The notes beneath the pieces were generated by a model that worked only from the letters and a program-made list of their open reading frames with translations, did not search any database and was not told the DNA's origin. Positions 17,359 through 24,236 of a stretch of DNA of 34,502 nt are shown here, in pieces. The stretch's first letter is position 1. Each line of letters begins with the position of its first letter. Source of the stretch: Rubrivirga sp. (GTDB taxonomy: Bacteria > Actinomycetota > Actinomycetes > S36-B12). Location of the stretch: NCBI GenBank assembly GCA_002729215.1, contig PBTV01000007.1:31628-66129 (forward strand). The letters run 5' to 3'. The position numbers and the translations under genes were made by a program.

Positions 17359-17429
17359 CTCCCCGGGGAGGATTCGAACCTCCGTTGACGGATTCAAAGT
17401 CCGCTGTCCTGCCACTAGACGACCGGGGA
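17359..17429 (-). tRNA. tRNA-Gln (anticodon UUG)
   Basis: A 71-base tRNA on the minus strand. The acceptor stem TCCCCGG/CCGGGGA is perfect, the T arm is GGAGG-TTCGAAT-CCTCC, the anticodon stem GCGGA/TCCGT (one G-T pair) holds the 7-base loop CTTTGAA with anticodon TTG (complement at 17395-17397), and G is the discriminator. The 3' CCA is not encoded (CCC follows). Its position near glmU is conserved in actinobacteria. A candidate -10, TAGGGT, lies at 17457-17462. Confidence 0.93.
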
Positions 17430-17504
17430 TCAGGGAGATGACCTGGTGCGGGCCCAACCCTAAGACCCGCCGACGGGGGGCCTCGGGTGGCCAGATTCCT
17501 TGGG

Positions 17505-17518
17505 TTACGGTACCGTAA
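17505..17518. promoter_or_regulatory. Perfect 14-bp palindrome (operator O1) before the desaturase
   Basis: TTACG-GTAC-CGTAA is a perfect 14-bp palindrome 71 bases before the desaturase ATG. The geometry fits a TetR-family operator, and a TetR gene is in the same operon, so autoregulation is likely (inference). Confidence 0.6.
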
Positions 17519-17519
17519 G

Positions 17520-17533
17520 TTACGCAACCGTAG
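17520..17533. promoter_or_regulatory. Second, imperfect copy of the palindrome (O2)
   Basis: TTACG-CAAC-CGTAG matches O1 at 11 of 14 positions and is placed exactly 15 bases further on, so the two could be bound on adjacent faces by paired TetR dimers. Confidence 0.5.
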
Positions 17534-17536
17534 GTT

Positions 17537-17560
17537 GGATTACGCAGCTTCGCGTAATCC
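17537..17560. promoter_or_regulatory. Third palindrome / leader hairpin (O3)
   Basis: GGATTACGC-N6-GCGTAATCC is a perfect 9-bp inverted repeat containing the same half-sites TTACG and CGTAA, but spaced by 8 rather than 4 bases. It ends 28 bases before the ATG. It may be a third operator or, if transcribed, a stable hairpin in the leader. Confidence 0.55.
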
Positions 17561-17588
17561 GGCTTCCACCACAGACGAAAGGCTTTCC

Positions 17589-18596
17589 ATGGCGCTTGTC
17601 CAGGATTTCGAGAAGGTCGACGACGGCGACGCGATCTTCCTCAGCACCCCCATGAAGATCACCATTGGGATCTTCGTTGTCGGGCCGACGCTCGCCCTGC
17701 TCGGCGTCATTCCGATGATCTACTGGGGACTGGTCTCCTGGGTCGACATCGGCTTACTTCTCGGCTTCTGGGCGATCACCGGTCTGGGGATCACTGTCGG
17801 ATACCACCGCTTTTTCACCCACGGCTCCTTCAAGGCACCCCGCCCAGTCAAAATCGCCCTCGCGCTCATGGGCTCATACGCGCTCCAAGGGTCGATCAAC
17901 CAGTGGGTGGCCGACCACCGCAAGCACCACAAATTCTCCGACGAGATTGGCGACCCGCACTCACCCTGGCGTTTCGGTACCTCCCGCAAAGCCATCGGTA
18001 AGGGATTGGTGTTTGCGCACATGGGATGGCTGTTCTCCGAAGAGCAAGCCACCGTGGATCAGTACGCCCCGGACATCCGCGACGACAAGGACCTTCAGCG
18101 CATCAATAACGCCTTCCCCATCATCGTTGTCATGACGTTTCTGCTGCCCGGCATCATCGGCGGCCTGATCACCTGGTCCTGGCTCGGATTCCTTACGGGC
18201 ATATTTTGGGGTGGCGTCGTTCGCGTCGCGTTCGTGCACCACGTGACCTGGTCGATCAACTCCATCTGCCATGTGTTCGGCAAGCGTCCTTTCAAGAGCC
18301 GCGACCTGGCCAGCAACGTGAATTGGCTGGCGATTCCCTCCTTCGGTGAGTCCTGGCACAACCTGCACCACGTAGACCCGACGTGCGCTCGCCACGGAGT
18401 GCTCAAGGGCCAGATCGACCCCAGTGCTGGTCTTATTCGCATGCTCGAGCGCGTGAATCTCGCGCATGACGTGCGCTGGCCCAAGCCCGAGCGTCTCGCC
18501 AAGAAGCTCATCGATCCGTCAATGGCGCCCCGCATCCGCGGCTACCAGCCGCCGGCAACAGCAGATGTGGCGAGCGCGTCCAGCACCAACGCGTGA
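17589..18596 (+). CDS. Acyl-CoA desaturase (membrane di-iron, delta-9 type)
   Basis: A 335-residue integral membrane desaturase that introduces a double bond into long-chain acyl-CoA, setting membrane fluidity. The three histidine boxes are intact: HRFFTH (residues 73-78), HRKHH (110-114) and HNLHH (257-261). Hydrophobic segments lie around residues 23-45, 48-70, 88-105 and 170-215. It resembles mycobacterial DesA3-type enzymes, which need an NADPH-dependent reductase partner not seen here. The ATG at 17589 has GAAAGG about 8 bases upstream; the frame is open further up but crosses the operator array. Its stop overlaps the TetR start (GTGA). Confidence 0.93.
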   Translation: MALVQDFEKVDDGDAIFLSTPMKITIGIFVVGPTLALLGVIPMIYWGLVSWVDIGLLLGFWAITGLGITVGYHRFFTHGSFKAPRPVKIALALMGSYALQGSINQWVADHRKHHKFSDEIGDPHSPWRFGTSRKAIGKGLVFAHMGWLFSEEQATVDQYAPDIRDDKDLQRINNAFPIIVVMTFLLPGIIGGLITWSWLGFLTGIFWGGVVRVAFVHHVTWSINSICHVFGKRPFKSRDLASNVNWLAIPSFGESWHNLHHVDPTCARHGVLKGQIDPSAGLIRMLERVNLAHDVRWPKPERLAKKLIDPSMAPRIRGYQPPATADVASASSTNA

Positions 18597-19384
18597 CACC
18601 GCAGCCGGCCGATTCGCCCGAGGGCGTCGCCGACGGCGGCTCCCCAGACAGCATCGTCGTCGAACTGAGTTCGGCGTCAGGGCGAACGGCCATTCGACAG
18701 CCGAGGCCAACACGAGCGCAAATTCGCAACCGCGCCACCTCGAGCAAAGGCTCCAAGGTGCGCATGACCGGCCACGAGCGGCGCGAGCAACTGCTCGATG
18801 TCGGACGGACCCTGTTCGCGGACAAGGGTTTCCAGGTGGTCAGCGTCGAGGAGATCGCGGCGAAAGCGGGTGTGTCCAAGCCCGTCGTCTACGAGCACTT
18901 CGGTGGCAAGGAGGGGTTGTACGCGGTTGTCGTCGACCGCGAGATGAACGATCTCCTGGCGTCCATCTCCGATGCCCTCACCGCGGGCACCGCCCGCGCC
19001 CTCCTGGAACAGGCAGGCATGGCGCTGTTCGATTACATCGACGACAACCCTGAGGGCTTCCGGATCCTGGTCCGGGACTCGCCGGTCTCGCAGCCCAGCG
19101 GTTCCTTCGCCAGTTTGATCCTCGACATCGCCGCGCAGGTCGAACACCTCTTGGCGCGTGAATTCGATAGCCACGACATCAGCACCAAGTACGCGGCTGT
19201 GTACTCCCAGGCACTCGTGGGCATGGTGGCGCTCACCGGGCAGTGGTGGCTCGATGTTCGCAAGCCCGGGAAGGACGACGTTGTTGCCCATTTGGTCAAC
19301 CTCGCGTGGAACGGCCTCGAGCACTTGGAGCCCAAGCCGACGCTGCATACCGTTGAGAAAGGCCGCAAGCGGAAAAAGAAGTAG
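18593..19384 (+). CDS. TetR family regulator coupled to the desaturase
   Basis: A 263-residue TetR-family repressor if started at the GTG that overlaps the desaturase stop. The DNA-binding helix-turn-helix is SVEEIAAKAGVSKPVVYEHFGGKEGLY (about residues 83-109), followed by a helical ligand-binding domain with no recognisable ligand motif; the C-terminus is basic (KGRKRKKK). The first 57 residues are low-complexity and unusual for the family; the ATG at 18764, with AAGG 5 bases upstream, would give a 206-residue protein of normal size and may be the true start. By sequence style and position near glmU and tRNA-Gln it resembles M. tuberculosis Rv1019. The likely ligand is an acyl-CoA and the likely target is the palindrome array at 17505-17560 (inference). 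Confidence 0.88.
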   Translation: MTPQPADSPEGVADGGSPDSIVVELSSASGRTAIRQPRPTRAQIRNRATSSKGSKVRMTGHERREQLLDVGRTLFADKGFQVVSVEEIAAKAGVSKPVVYEHFGGKEGLYAVVVDREMNDLLASISDALTAGTARALLEQAGMALFDYIDDNPEGFRILVRDSPVSQPSGSFASLILDIAAQVEHLLAREFDSHDISTKYAAVYSQALVGMVALTGQWWLDVRKPGKDDVVAHLVNLAWNGLEHLEPKPTLHTVEKGRKRKKK

Positions 19385-19388
19385 ACCA

Positions 19389-19417
19389 TCAAGAATCTCG
19401 ACATCAAGAGTCTTGAT
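19389..19417. promoter_or_regulatory. Two MarR-type palindromes overlapping the marR promoter
   Basis: A perfect inverted repeat, ATCAAGA-G-TCTTGAT (19403-19417), lies just upstream of the -10 hexamer, with a degenerate copy TCAAGA-A-TCTCGA (19389-19401) before it. TCAAGA/TCTTGA arms are typical of MarR-family operators. Binding would block RNA polymerase, so the gene is probably autorepressed. Confidence 0.6.
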
Positions 19418-19418
19418 C

Positions 19419-19424
19419 TAGCAT
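19419..19424 (+). promoter_or_regulatory. -10 hexamer of marR, leaderless layout
   Basis: TAGCAT is followed by exactly 6 bases and then the ATG at 19431. There is no Shine-Dalgarno sequence. Transcription would start at or next to the start codon. Confidence 0.6.
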
Positions 19425-19430
19425 GGTGCC

Positions 19431-19922
19431 ATGGATGACGTCGACGGCATCGTCGAAGCGTGGAATCGCGAACGTCCCGATTTGGACGTCCGCCCGTTAA
19501 GCGTCTTGTCCCGCGTCACTCGACTGGCCCGACATCTCGACCAGGCTCGGACATCGGCCTTCGCCCAACACGACCTCGAGGGGTGGGAATTCGACGTGCT
19601 CGCCGCGCTACGGCGCTCGGGCACTCCCTACGCCCTATCCCCGGGGCAATTGGCGACCCAAACCATGGTTACCAGCGGAACCATGACCAATCGCATCGAC
19701 CGACTCGAGGCACGCACCTTCGTTCAGCGTCAACCCGACCCAACCGACCGACGCGGAGTTCGCGTGGAACTCACCGACGCTGGTCGCCTCGCCGTCGATG
19801 GAGCCTTCACCGATCTGCTGTCCCACGAGCAACTCTTGCTGGAGTCGTTGAGCGACGCTGAGCGAGTAGAACTCGCAGACTTGCTCCGGGATCTGATGCA
19901 GCAATTCACCCCGTCGGGGTAA
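19431..19922 (+). CDS. MarR family transcriptional regulator
   Basis: A 163-residue winged-helix MarR regulator. Segments: N-terminal dimerisation helix (RVTRLARHLDQART), recognition region (LSPGQLATQTMVTSGTMTNRIDRLEARTFVQR, about residues 68-99), the wing (QPDPTDRRGVRVELTDAG) and a C-terminal dimerisation helix. No cysteine is present, so it is not an OhrR-type oxidation sensor; the ligand is unknown. It stands alone, with no transporter or enzyme in the same transcription unit, so besides itself its targets are probably elsewhere. Its last 17 bases overlap the 3' end of ispE on the other strand. Confidence 0.9.
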   Translation: MDDVDGIVEAWNRERPDLDVRPLSVLSRVTRLARHLDQARTSAFAQHDLEGWEFDVLAALRRSGTPYALSPGQLATQTMVTSGTMTNRIDRLEARTFVQRQPDPTDRRGVRVELTDAGRLAVDGAFTDLLSHEQLLLESLSDAERVELADLLRDLMQQFTPSG

Positions 19923-20811
19923 CCACCCGCGCACCCGGCGCCGGCCCGGTTGCGCGCTTCACCGTTCGGCACATGCCCGTCGCCGTCATGGCAACGGCCA
20001 CGTCGATCGAGTGCGCGCTGTCGCGGCACAAGAATGCACACGTAGGTCCGCTGCCGGAGACGACTCCGGCCAGCGCCCCGTATTCGACACCGGCTTCAAG
20101 CAGACTGCGCAGCGAGGGGCGAAGGGATATCGCGGCCGGTTGAAGGTCGTTGTGAAGTGCAGCGGCGAGAGCCTTCGCATCTCCCTGGCGAAGAGCATGC
20201 AGCAGCGCATCGAACACCTCGGGTGGCCGAATCTGCTCCCCCGCGCGCAACAAGTCGCACTGTCGGTAGACCGCCGGCGTTGACAAGCCTTCGTCCGCCA
20301 GGGCGAACACCCAGTGGAACTGTCCCCGGCCCAAGACCGGCATGATCTGCTCGCCACGGCCTCGACCAATAGCGTTCGCGCCGAACAGCGCGAACGGCAC
20401 ATCCGATCCGAGACGGGCGCCGATGTCGGCGAGCTCCTCCCGAGACAACCCGGTCCCCCACAATGCGGCGCAGGCAACGAGTGTTCCCGCCGCATCGGCG
20501 CTTCCTCCCGCCATTCCCCCGGCAAGGGGAATGGACTTATCTACGTGGATGCTCACGTGCGGATCGATCTGCGCGTGTTGCGCGAGCGCGTGAACCGCTT
20601 GCACGACCAGGTTGCTGTCATCGGTGGCCAGCGACTCAGATCCCTCACCGCTCATGGAGACCTGGACGCCCTCGCCCCGCTGGGCAGTAATGACGTCGAC
20701 CAATGAGACAGCGTGGAAGACCGAGACGAGTTCATGGTAGCGGTCGTCGCGAAGCGGACCAACGCTCAACTGCAGGTTGATCTTCGCGGGTGCGCGAACG
20801 ACGACGGACAC
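19906..20811 (-). CDS. ispE: 4-diphosphocytidyl-2-C-methyl-D-erythritol kinase
   Basis: A 301-residue GHMP kinase of the MEP pathway for isoprenoid precursors. Motifs: RAPAKINLQL (residues 6-15, with the conserved Lys), the ATP-binding glycine loop PLAGGMAGGSADAAG (95-109) and VVSGSGPTCAFL near the C-terminus. The start is GTG at 20811, 16 bases after ksgA; this ksgA-ispE pairing is conserved in actinobacteria. Its end overlaps the convergent MarR gene by 17 bases. Confidence 0.95.
   Translation of the reverse strand: MSVVVRAPAKINLQLSVGPLRDDRYHELVSVFHAVSLVDVITAQRGEGVQVSMSGEGSESLATDDSNLVVQAVHALAQHAQIDPHVSIHVDKSIPLAGGMAGGSADAAGTLVACAALWGTGLSREELADIGARLGSDVPFALFGANAIGRGRGEQIMPVLGRGQFHWVFALADEGLSTPAVYRQCDLLRAGEQIRPPEVFDALLHALRQGDAKALAAALHNDLQPAAISLRPSLRSLLEAGVEYGALAGVVSGSGPTCAFLCRDSAHSIDVAVAMTATGMCRTVKRATGPAPGARVVTPTG
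19930..19956 (+). terminator. Strong hairpin after the MarR gene
   Basis: GCGCACCCGG and CCGGTTGCGC form a 10-bp stem with one mismatch and a 7-base loop, starting 8 bases after the MarR stop. It lies inside the ispE 3' coding region. No U-tract follows, but GC-rich hairpins without one are common at actinobacterial gene ends. It might equally be coding constraint on ispE. Confidence 0.35.
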
Positions 20812-20827
20812 AGCGCCAGGTTACGGC

Positions 20828-21673
20828 TTACCCGGCGCTCGTCGCAGCGCGCGTGATCGCACAAAAATCCTCGAGGCTCAATTCCTCGCCCCGCGCTCGC
20901 GGGTCCACACCCGCCGCATCGAGAACTTCCTGCACAGAACCGTGGCCGGGGAGCCAACCAGAAAGAGCGGACTTCAATTGCTTGCGTCTCTGCGCGAATG
21001 CGGCATCAATGAGGGAGAAGATCTCGTCTCGCGTCACCCCGGCGGGTGGGGCCGTTCGCGTCAAGGACACCAGGCCGGAGTCGACATTGGGGACGGGCCA
21101 GAACACCGTCCGAGACACGTCGCCAGCGTAAGAAACGTCACCGAACCACCGCGCCTTGACGCTGGGCACCCCGTAGGTGCGGGAACCGGGCTCGGCACAC
21201 AGTCGATCAGCCACCTCACGCTGCACCATCACCAGGACTCGGTGAATGCTGTCGAACTCTGCGAGCAGGTGTAGGACCACCGGAACCGAAACGTTATAAG
21301 GGAGATTCGCCACCAGCATCGTCGGCGGGGTCGGCAACTGATGCACCTGCAGGGCATCAGCATGGACAACAGCGAGTCGATCGATGGCCGCCGGGTCGAA
21401 TTCGCTGGTCGTTCGGGGCAACCGGTCGGCCAGCCGTGCATCGATCTCGACCGCGACCACCTGCGCACCCGGCCGCAGAAGGGCCAACGTCAGGCTGCCT
21501 AAGCCCGGGCCCACTTCCACGACGACGTCGCCTCGCGACACATTCGCCACCCGCACGATCCGCTCGACGGTATTCGGGTCGATGACGAAGTTCTGACCCC
21601 ACTTCTTGGTGGGGCGAATATCGAGCTCGGTAGCGATGCGGCGAACATCGGCGGCTCCCAGCAGTCGGCTCAC
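20828..21673 (-). CDS. rsmA: 16S rRNA (adenine1518/1519-N6)-dimethyltransferase
   Basis: A 281-residue KsgA/RsmA enzyme that dimethylates two adjacent adenines in helix 45 of 16S rRNA. Motifs: KKWGQNFVIDPN (residues 23-34), SAM-binding VEVGPGLGSLT (52-62), catalytic NLPY (123-126) and the C-terminal RRKQLKSAL segment. The start is GTG at 21673, which is itself the last unit of a heptamer repeat run; in-frame GTGs further up are blocked by a TAA, so this start is well fixed. Confidence 0.96.
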   Translation of the reverse strand: MSRLLGAADVRRIATELDIRPTKKWGQNFVIDPNTVERIVRVANVSRGDVVVEVGPGLGSLTLALLRPGAQVVAVEIDARLADRLPRTTSEFDPAAIDRLAVVHADALQVHQLPTPPTMLVANLPYNVSVPVVLHLLAEFDSIHRVLVMVQREVADRLCAEPGSRTYGVPSVKARWFGDVSYAGDVSRTVFWPVPNVDSGLVSLTRTAPPAGVTRDEIFSLIDAAFAQRRKQLKSALSGWLPGHGSVQEVLDAAGVDPRARGEELSLEDFCAITRAATSAG

Positions 21674-21736
21674 TGTTCGTTACTCACTGCTCACCACTCA
21701 CCATTCGGGCTTCACGCTTCACCATTCGCAGCTCAC
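21667..21736. repeat. Ten degenerate heptamers filling the tatD-rsmA junction
   Basis: Read on the minus strand, the 70 bases divide cleanly into ten 7-base units: GTGAGCT, GCGAATG, GTGAAGC, GTGAAGC, CCGAATG, GTGAGTG, GTGAGCA, GTGAGTA, ACGAACA, GTGAGCC. All ten have GA at positions 3-4 and seven begin GTGA. The first unit contains the tatD stop codon and the last provides the rsmA start codon. Confidence 0.8.
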
Positions 21737-22593
21737 CAATGACCGAACGCGCGATGGGTGTTCGCGACGATGTCATCGCACAGTTTCTCGACGTCGACAC
21801 CTCGCTCCTCGGCCATACGTCGCACCGTCCACGGCATGAGGTACGTCGCGTTGACCCGTCCTCGGTTTGGTTTCGGCGTGAGGTACGGCGCATCGGTTTC
21901 CACCAGGAGCAGATCGTCCGGCACCGTCCGCAACGCTTCGCGTAACCCCTCCGCGCTGGCGAAGGTGATGACTCCGGCGAAGGACATGAACCATCCATGC
22001 TCGGCGCACACGCGCGCCATGTCCGCATCACCGGAGAAGCAATGGAAGACGACTCGCTTCGGCGCACCCTGATCGAGGAGTACCGAGATGACGTCGTCGT
22101 GGGAATCGCGGTCGTGGATCACCAGGGTCTTGTCGAGTTCCGTCGCGAGGTCGATGTGCCAGCGGAAGGACTCGTGCTGGATAGCCTGGCCCCGGCTCTC
22201 GGGGGTTCGGAAGTAGTCCAGACCGGTTTCACCGACCGCGCGCACCACAGGGTCCCGCGCCAACTCGTCGATACGTGCCCAGGCTGCCTCCAGGGCGTCT
22301 CTCCCCTGACGGACGCCAATGCGAGCGGCGTCGTTGGGATGAAGGGCGACCCCAACCGCCACATTCGGGTGATCGCGCGCGAACGGAACCGACCATTCGG
22401 CTGATTCGACATCGCAACCGATCTGTACGACCTTCGGCACGCCGACCTGATCCGCCCACGCCAGTAACGCGTCTGCGTCCGGGTCTTGATCGCCGTGCAG
22501 CGAACGGTCGTGAACGTCGAGGTGGGTGTGCGAATCGATCACCGGTCGCGGGAGAGCATCCGGAGCATCCGGCCAGCCGAGCTCGCGAGCCAT
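21733..22593 (-). CDS. tatD: TatD family metal-dependent hydrolase (DNase)
   Basis: A 286-residue TIM-barrel metallohydrolase of the TatD/YcfH family, linked to 3'-5' DNA exonuclease and D-aminoacyl-tRNA deacylase activities. Metal ligands: DSHTHLD (His22, His24), GETGLDY (Glu), a later VIHDRDSHDD (His), VFHCFSGD (His) and ETDAPYL (Asp). The ATG at 22593 has GGAGG 7 bases upstream. It directly follows metG, whose stop lies 2 bases before this start, so the two are co-transcribed, a conserved arrangement. Confidence 0.93.
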   Translation of the reverse strand: MARELGWPDAPDALPRPVIDSHTHLDVHDRSLHGDQDPDADALLAWADQVGVPKVVQIGCDVESAEWSVPFARDHPNVAVGVALHPNDAARIGVRQGRDALEAAWARIDELARDPVVRAVGETGLDYFRTPESRGQAIQHESFRWHIDLATELDKTLVIHDRDSHDDVISVLLDQGAPKRVVFHCFSGDADMARVCAEHGWFMSFAGVITFASAEGLREALRTVPDDLLLVETDAPYLTPKPNRGRVNATYLMPWTVRRMAEERGVDVEKLCDDIVANTHRAFGHW

Positions 22594-22595
22594 GC

Positions 22596-24224
22596 CTAGG
22601 CCTCCGTCGGCTCGTCCAGCAGTCGCGGAAAGAGAGCATCACCCTTGGTGATGTTCGACCCGGGAGGAAGTTGACCCCAGCGACCAGCATCGGCTATCCG
22701 TTGAACAGCCAGGGCACCGAGAGCCTCACCGGCTCCCAACTGCGACCACAAACTCGCCATCGCCTTCGGCATCACGGCGTTGTAGAGAACGGCGACGGCG
22801 CGCAGCGCTTCACACATCGTGTAGAGGACCGTGTCCAAACGCTCGGCGTTGGCGTCGTCTTTGGCAAGCACCCACGGTTCCACCTCGGTGACGTACTGGT
22901 TGACCAACTCGACCACACTGCGGATTTCTCCGATGGCGGTGGAGAAGTCGAGTTCGTCCATGGCCGCGTCGGCGTTAGTTGTGGCCGACGCGAGTCGATC
23001 GACGACGGCGTCCTCGGCAGTGGTCAGCGGGCCGGGCTCGGGAAGTGCGCCGTCGCGGTACTTGCCCACCATCGCCGTCGATCGCGATGCCAAGTTGCCC
23101 AGGCCGTTCGCCAACTCCGAGGTGTATCGAGCGGACATGTCCTCCCAGGAAAAGGACCCGTCCTGGCCGAAATTGATGGCGCGCATGAAGTAGTACCGGA
23201 AAGCGTCTGAGCCGAAGTGGTCGATGATGTTCTCGGGTGCGATGCCCGTGAGTTTGGACTTGCTCATCTTCTCGCCCCCGACCAGCAGCCAGCCATGTGC
23301 GAAAACCTGCGACGGCAATGGCTCACCGGCCGCCAGAAGCATCGCCGGCCAGTACACCGCGTGGAAGCGCAAGATGTCTTTGCCGACCAGATGGACGTTC
23401 GCCGGCCACGTGGTGGCGAAGGTGGCGGCGTCATCGGTTCCGGCTTCGGAGCCGTACCCGGTGGCGGTGGCGTAGTTCAACAAAGCGTCGAACCAGACGT
23501 ACACCACCTGGGTGTCGTCCCAGGGAAGAGGGATTCCCCAATCCACGCTCGACCGAGACATCGAGATGTCCACCAGGCCGTGCTTAAGGAAAGCCATCAC
23601 CTCGTTGTAAGCGCTTTGCGGGCGGACCGCTTCCGGGTGGGCTTCGTAGTGCTCGATGAGGCGGTCTGCGAAGGCCGACAATTGGAAGAACCAGTTGTCC
23701 TCGCGGAGTTGCTCCACCGGGCGGGAGTGCACCGGGCACACCTGCTGCCCTTCGTACTCACCGGTCCCGTCGACGAGATCCCCGGGGAGTTTGAACTCTT
23801 CGCATCCGACGCAGTAGGGGCCCTCGTAGGGGGCGGAATACACGAAACCGTTGTCGCGAACCTTCTCCCAGAATTTCTGTACCCGGGCCACGTGTCGGTC
23901 GTCGGTCGTTCGGATGAAGTCGTCGTTGACGGCATCGACGGTCTCGAGTACCGGCAGCCAGGACTCCTCGACCAGCCGGTCGACCCATGCTTGCGGGGTG
24001 ACACCCCCCGCCTCGGCGGCCCGCTGCACCTTGGTTCCATGCTCATCGACGCCAGTGAGATACCAGACCTTCTCGCCGCGCTGCCGGTGCCAACGGGTCA
24101 GAACGTCACCGGCCGTAGTCGTGTACGCGTGGCCGATATGTGGGGCGTCGTTGACGTAATAGATGGGCGTCGTGACGTAGTACGCCTTCTCACCCAACAA
24201 CGACTCATTCTCACTCGCGGACAT
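22596..24224 (-). CDS. metG: Methionyl-tRNA synthetase
   Basis: A 542-residue class I synthetase charging tRNA-Met. It has the nucleotide-binding HIGH motif (residues 29-32) and KMSKS (319-323), and a zinc-knuckle set C138, C141, C163 and H166. The C-terminal anticodon-binding domain is present; the EMAP-II-like dimerisation domain of E. coli MetG is absent, as in mycobacteria. The start ATG has no Shine-Dalgarno but a TAGGAT hexamer 6 bases upstream, so it probably has its own leaderless promoter in addition to read-through from rsmI. Confidence 0.97.
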   Translation of the reverse strand: MSASENESLLGEKAYYVTTPIYYVNDAPHIGHAYTTTAGDVLTRWHRQRGEKVWYLTGVDEHGTKVQRAAEAGGVTPQAWVDRLVEESWLPVLETVDAVNDDFIRTTDDRHVARVQKFWEKVRDNGFVYSAPYEGPYCVGCEEFKLPGDLVDGTGEYEGQQVCPVHSRPVEQLREDNWFFQLSAFADRLIEHYEAHPEAVRPQSAYNEVMAFLKHGLVDISMSRSSVDWGIPLPWDDTQVVYVWFDALLNYATATGYGSEAGTDDAATFATTWPANVHLVGKDILRFHAVYWPAMLLAAGEPLPSQVFAHGWLLVGGEKMSKSKLTGIAPENIIDHFGSDAFRYYFMRAINFGQDGSFSWEDMSARYTSELANGLGNLASRSTAMVGKYRDGALPEPGPLTTAEDAVVDRLASATTNADAAMDELDFSTAIGEIRSVVELVNQYVTEVEPWVLAKDDANAERLDTVLYTMCEALRAVAVLYNAVMPKAMASLWSQLGAGEALGALAVQRIADAGRWGQLPPGSNITKGDALFPRLLDEPTEA

Positions 24225-24230
24225 GATCCG

Positions 24231-24236
24231 ATCCTA
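24231..24236 (-). promoter_or_regulatory. -10 hexamer of metG, overlapping the rsmI stop codon
   Basis: TAGGAT is followed by 6 bases and the metG ATG. Its first three bases, TAG, are the stop codon of rsmI on the same strand. Confidence 0.6.
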
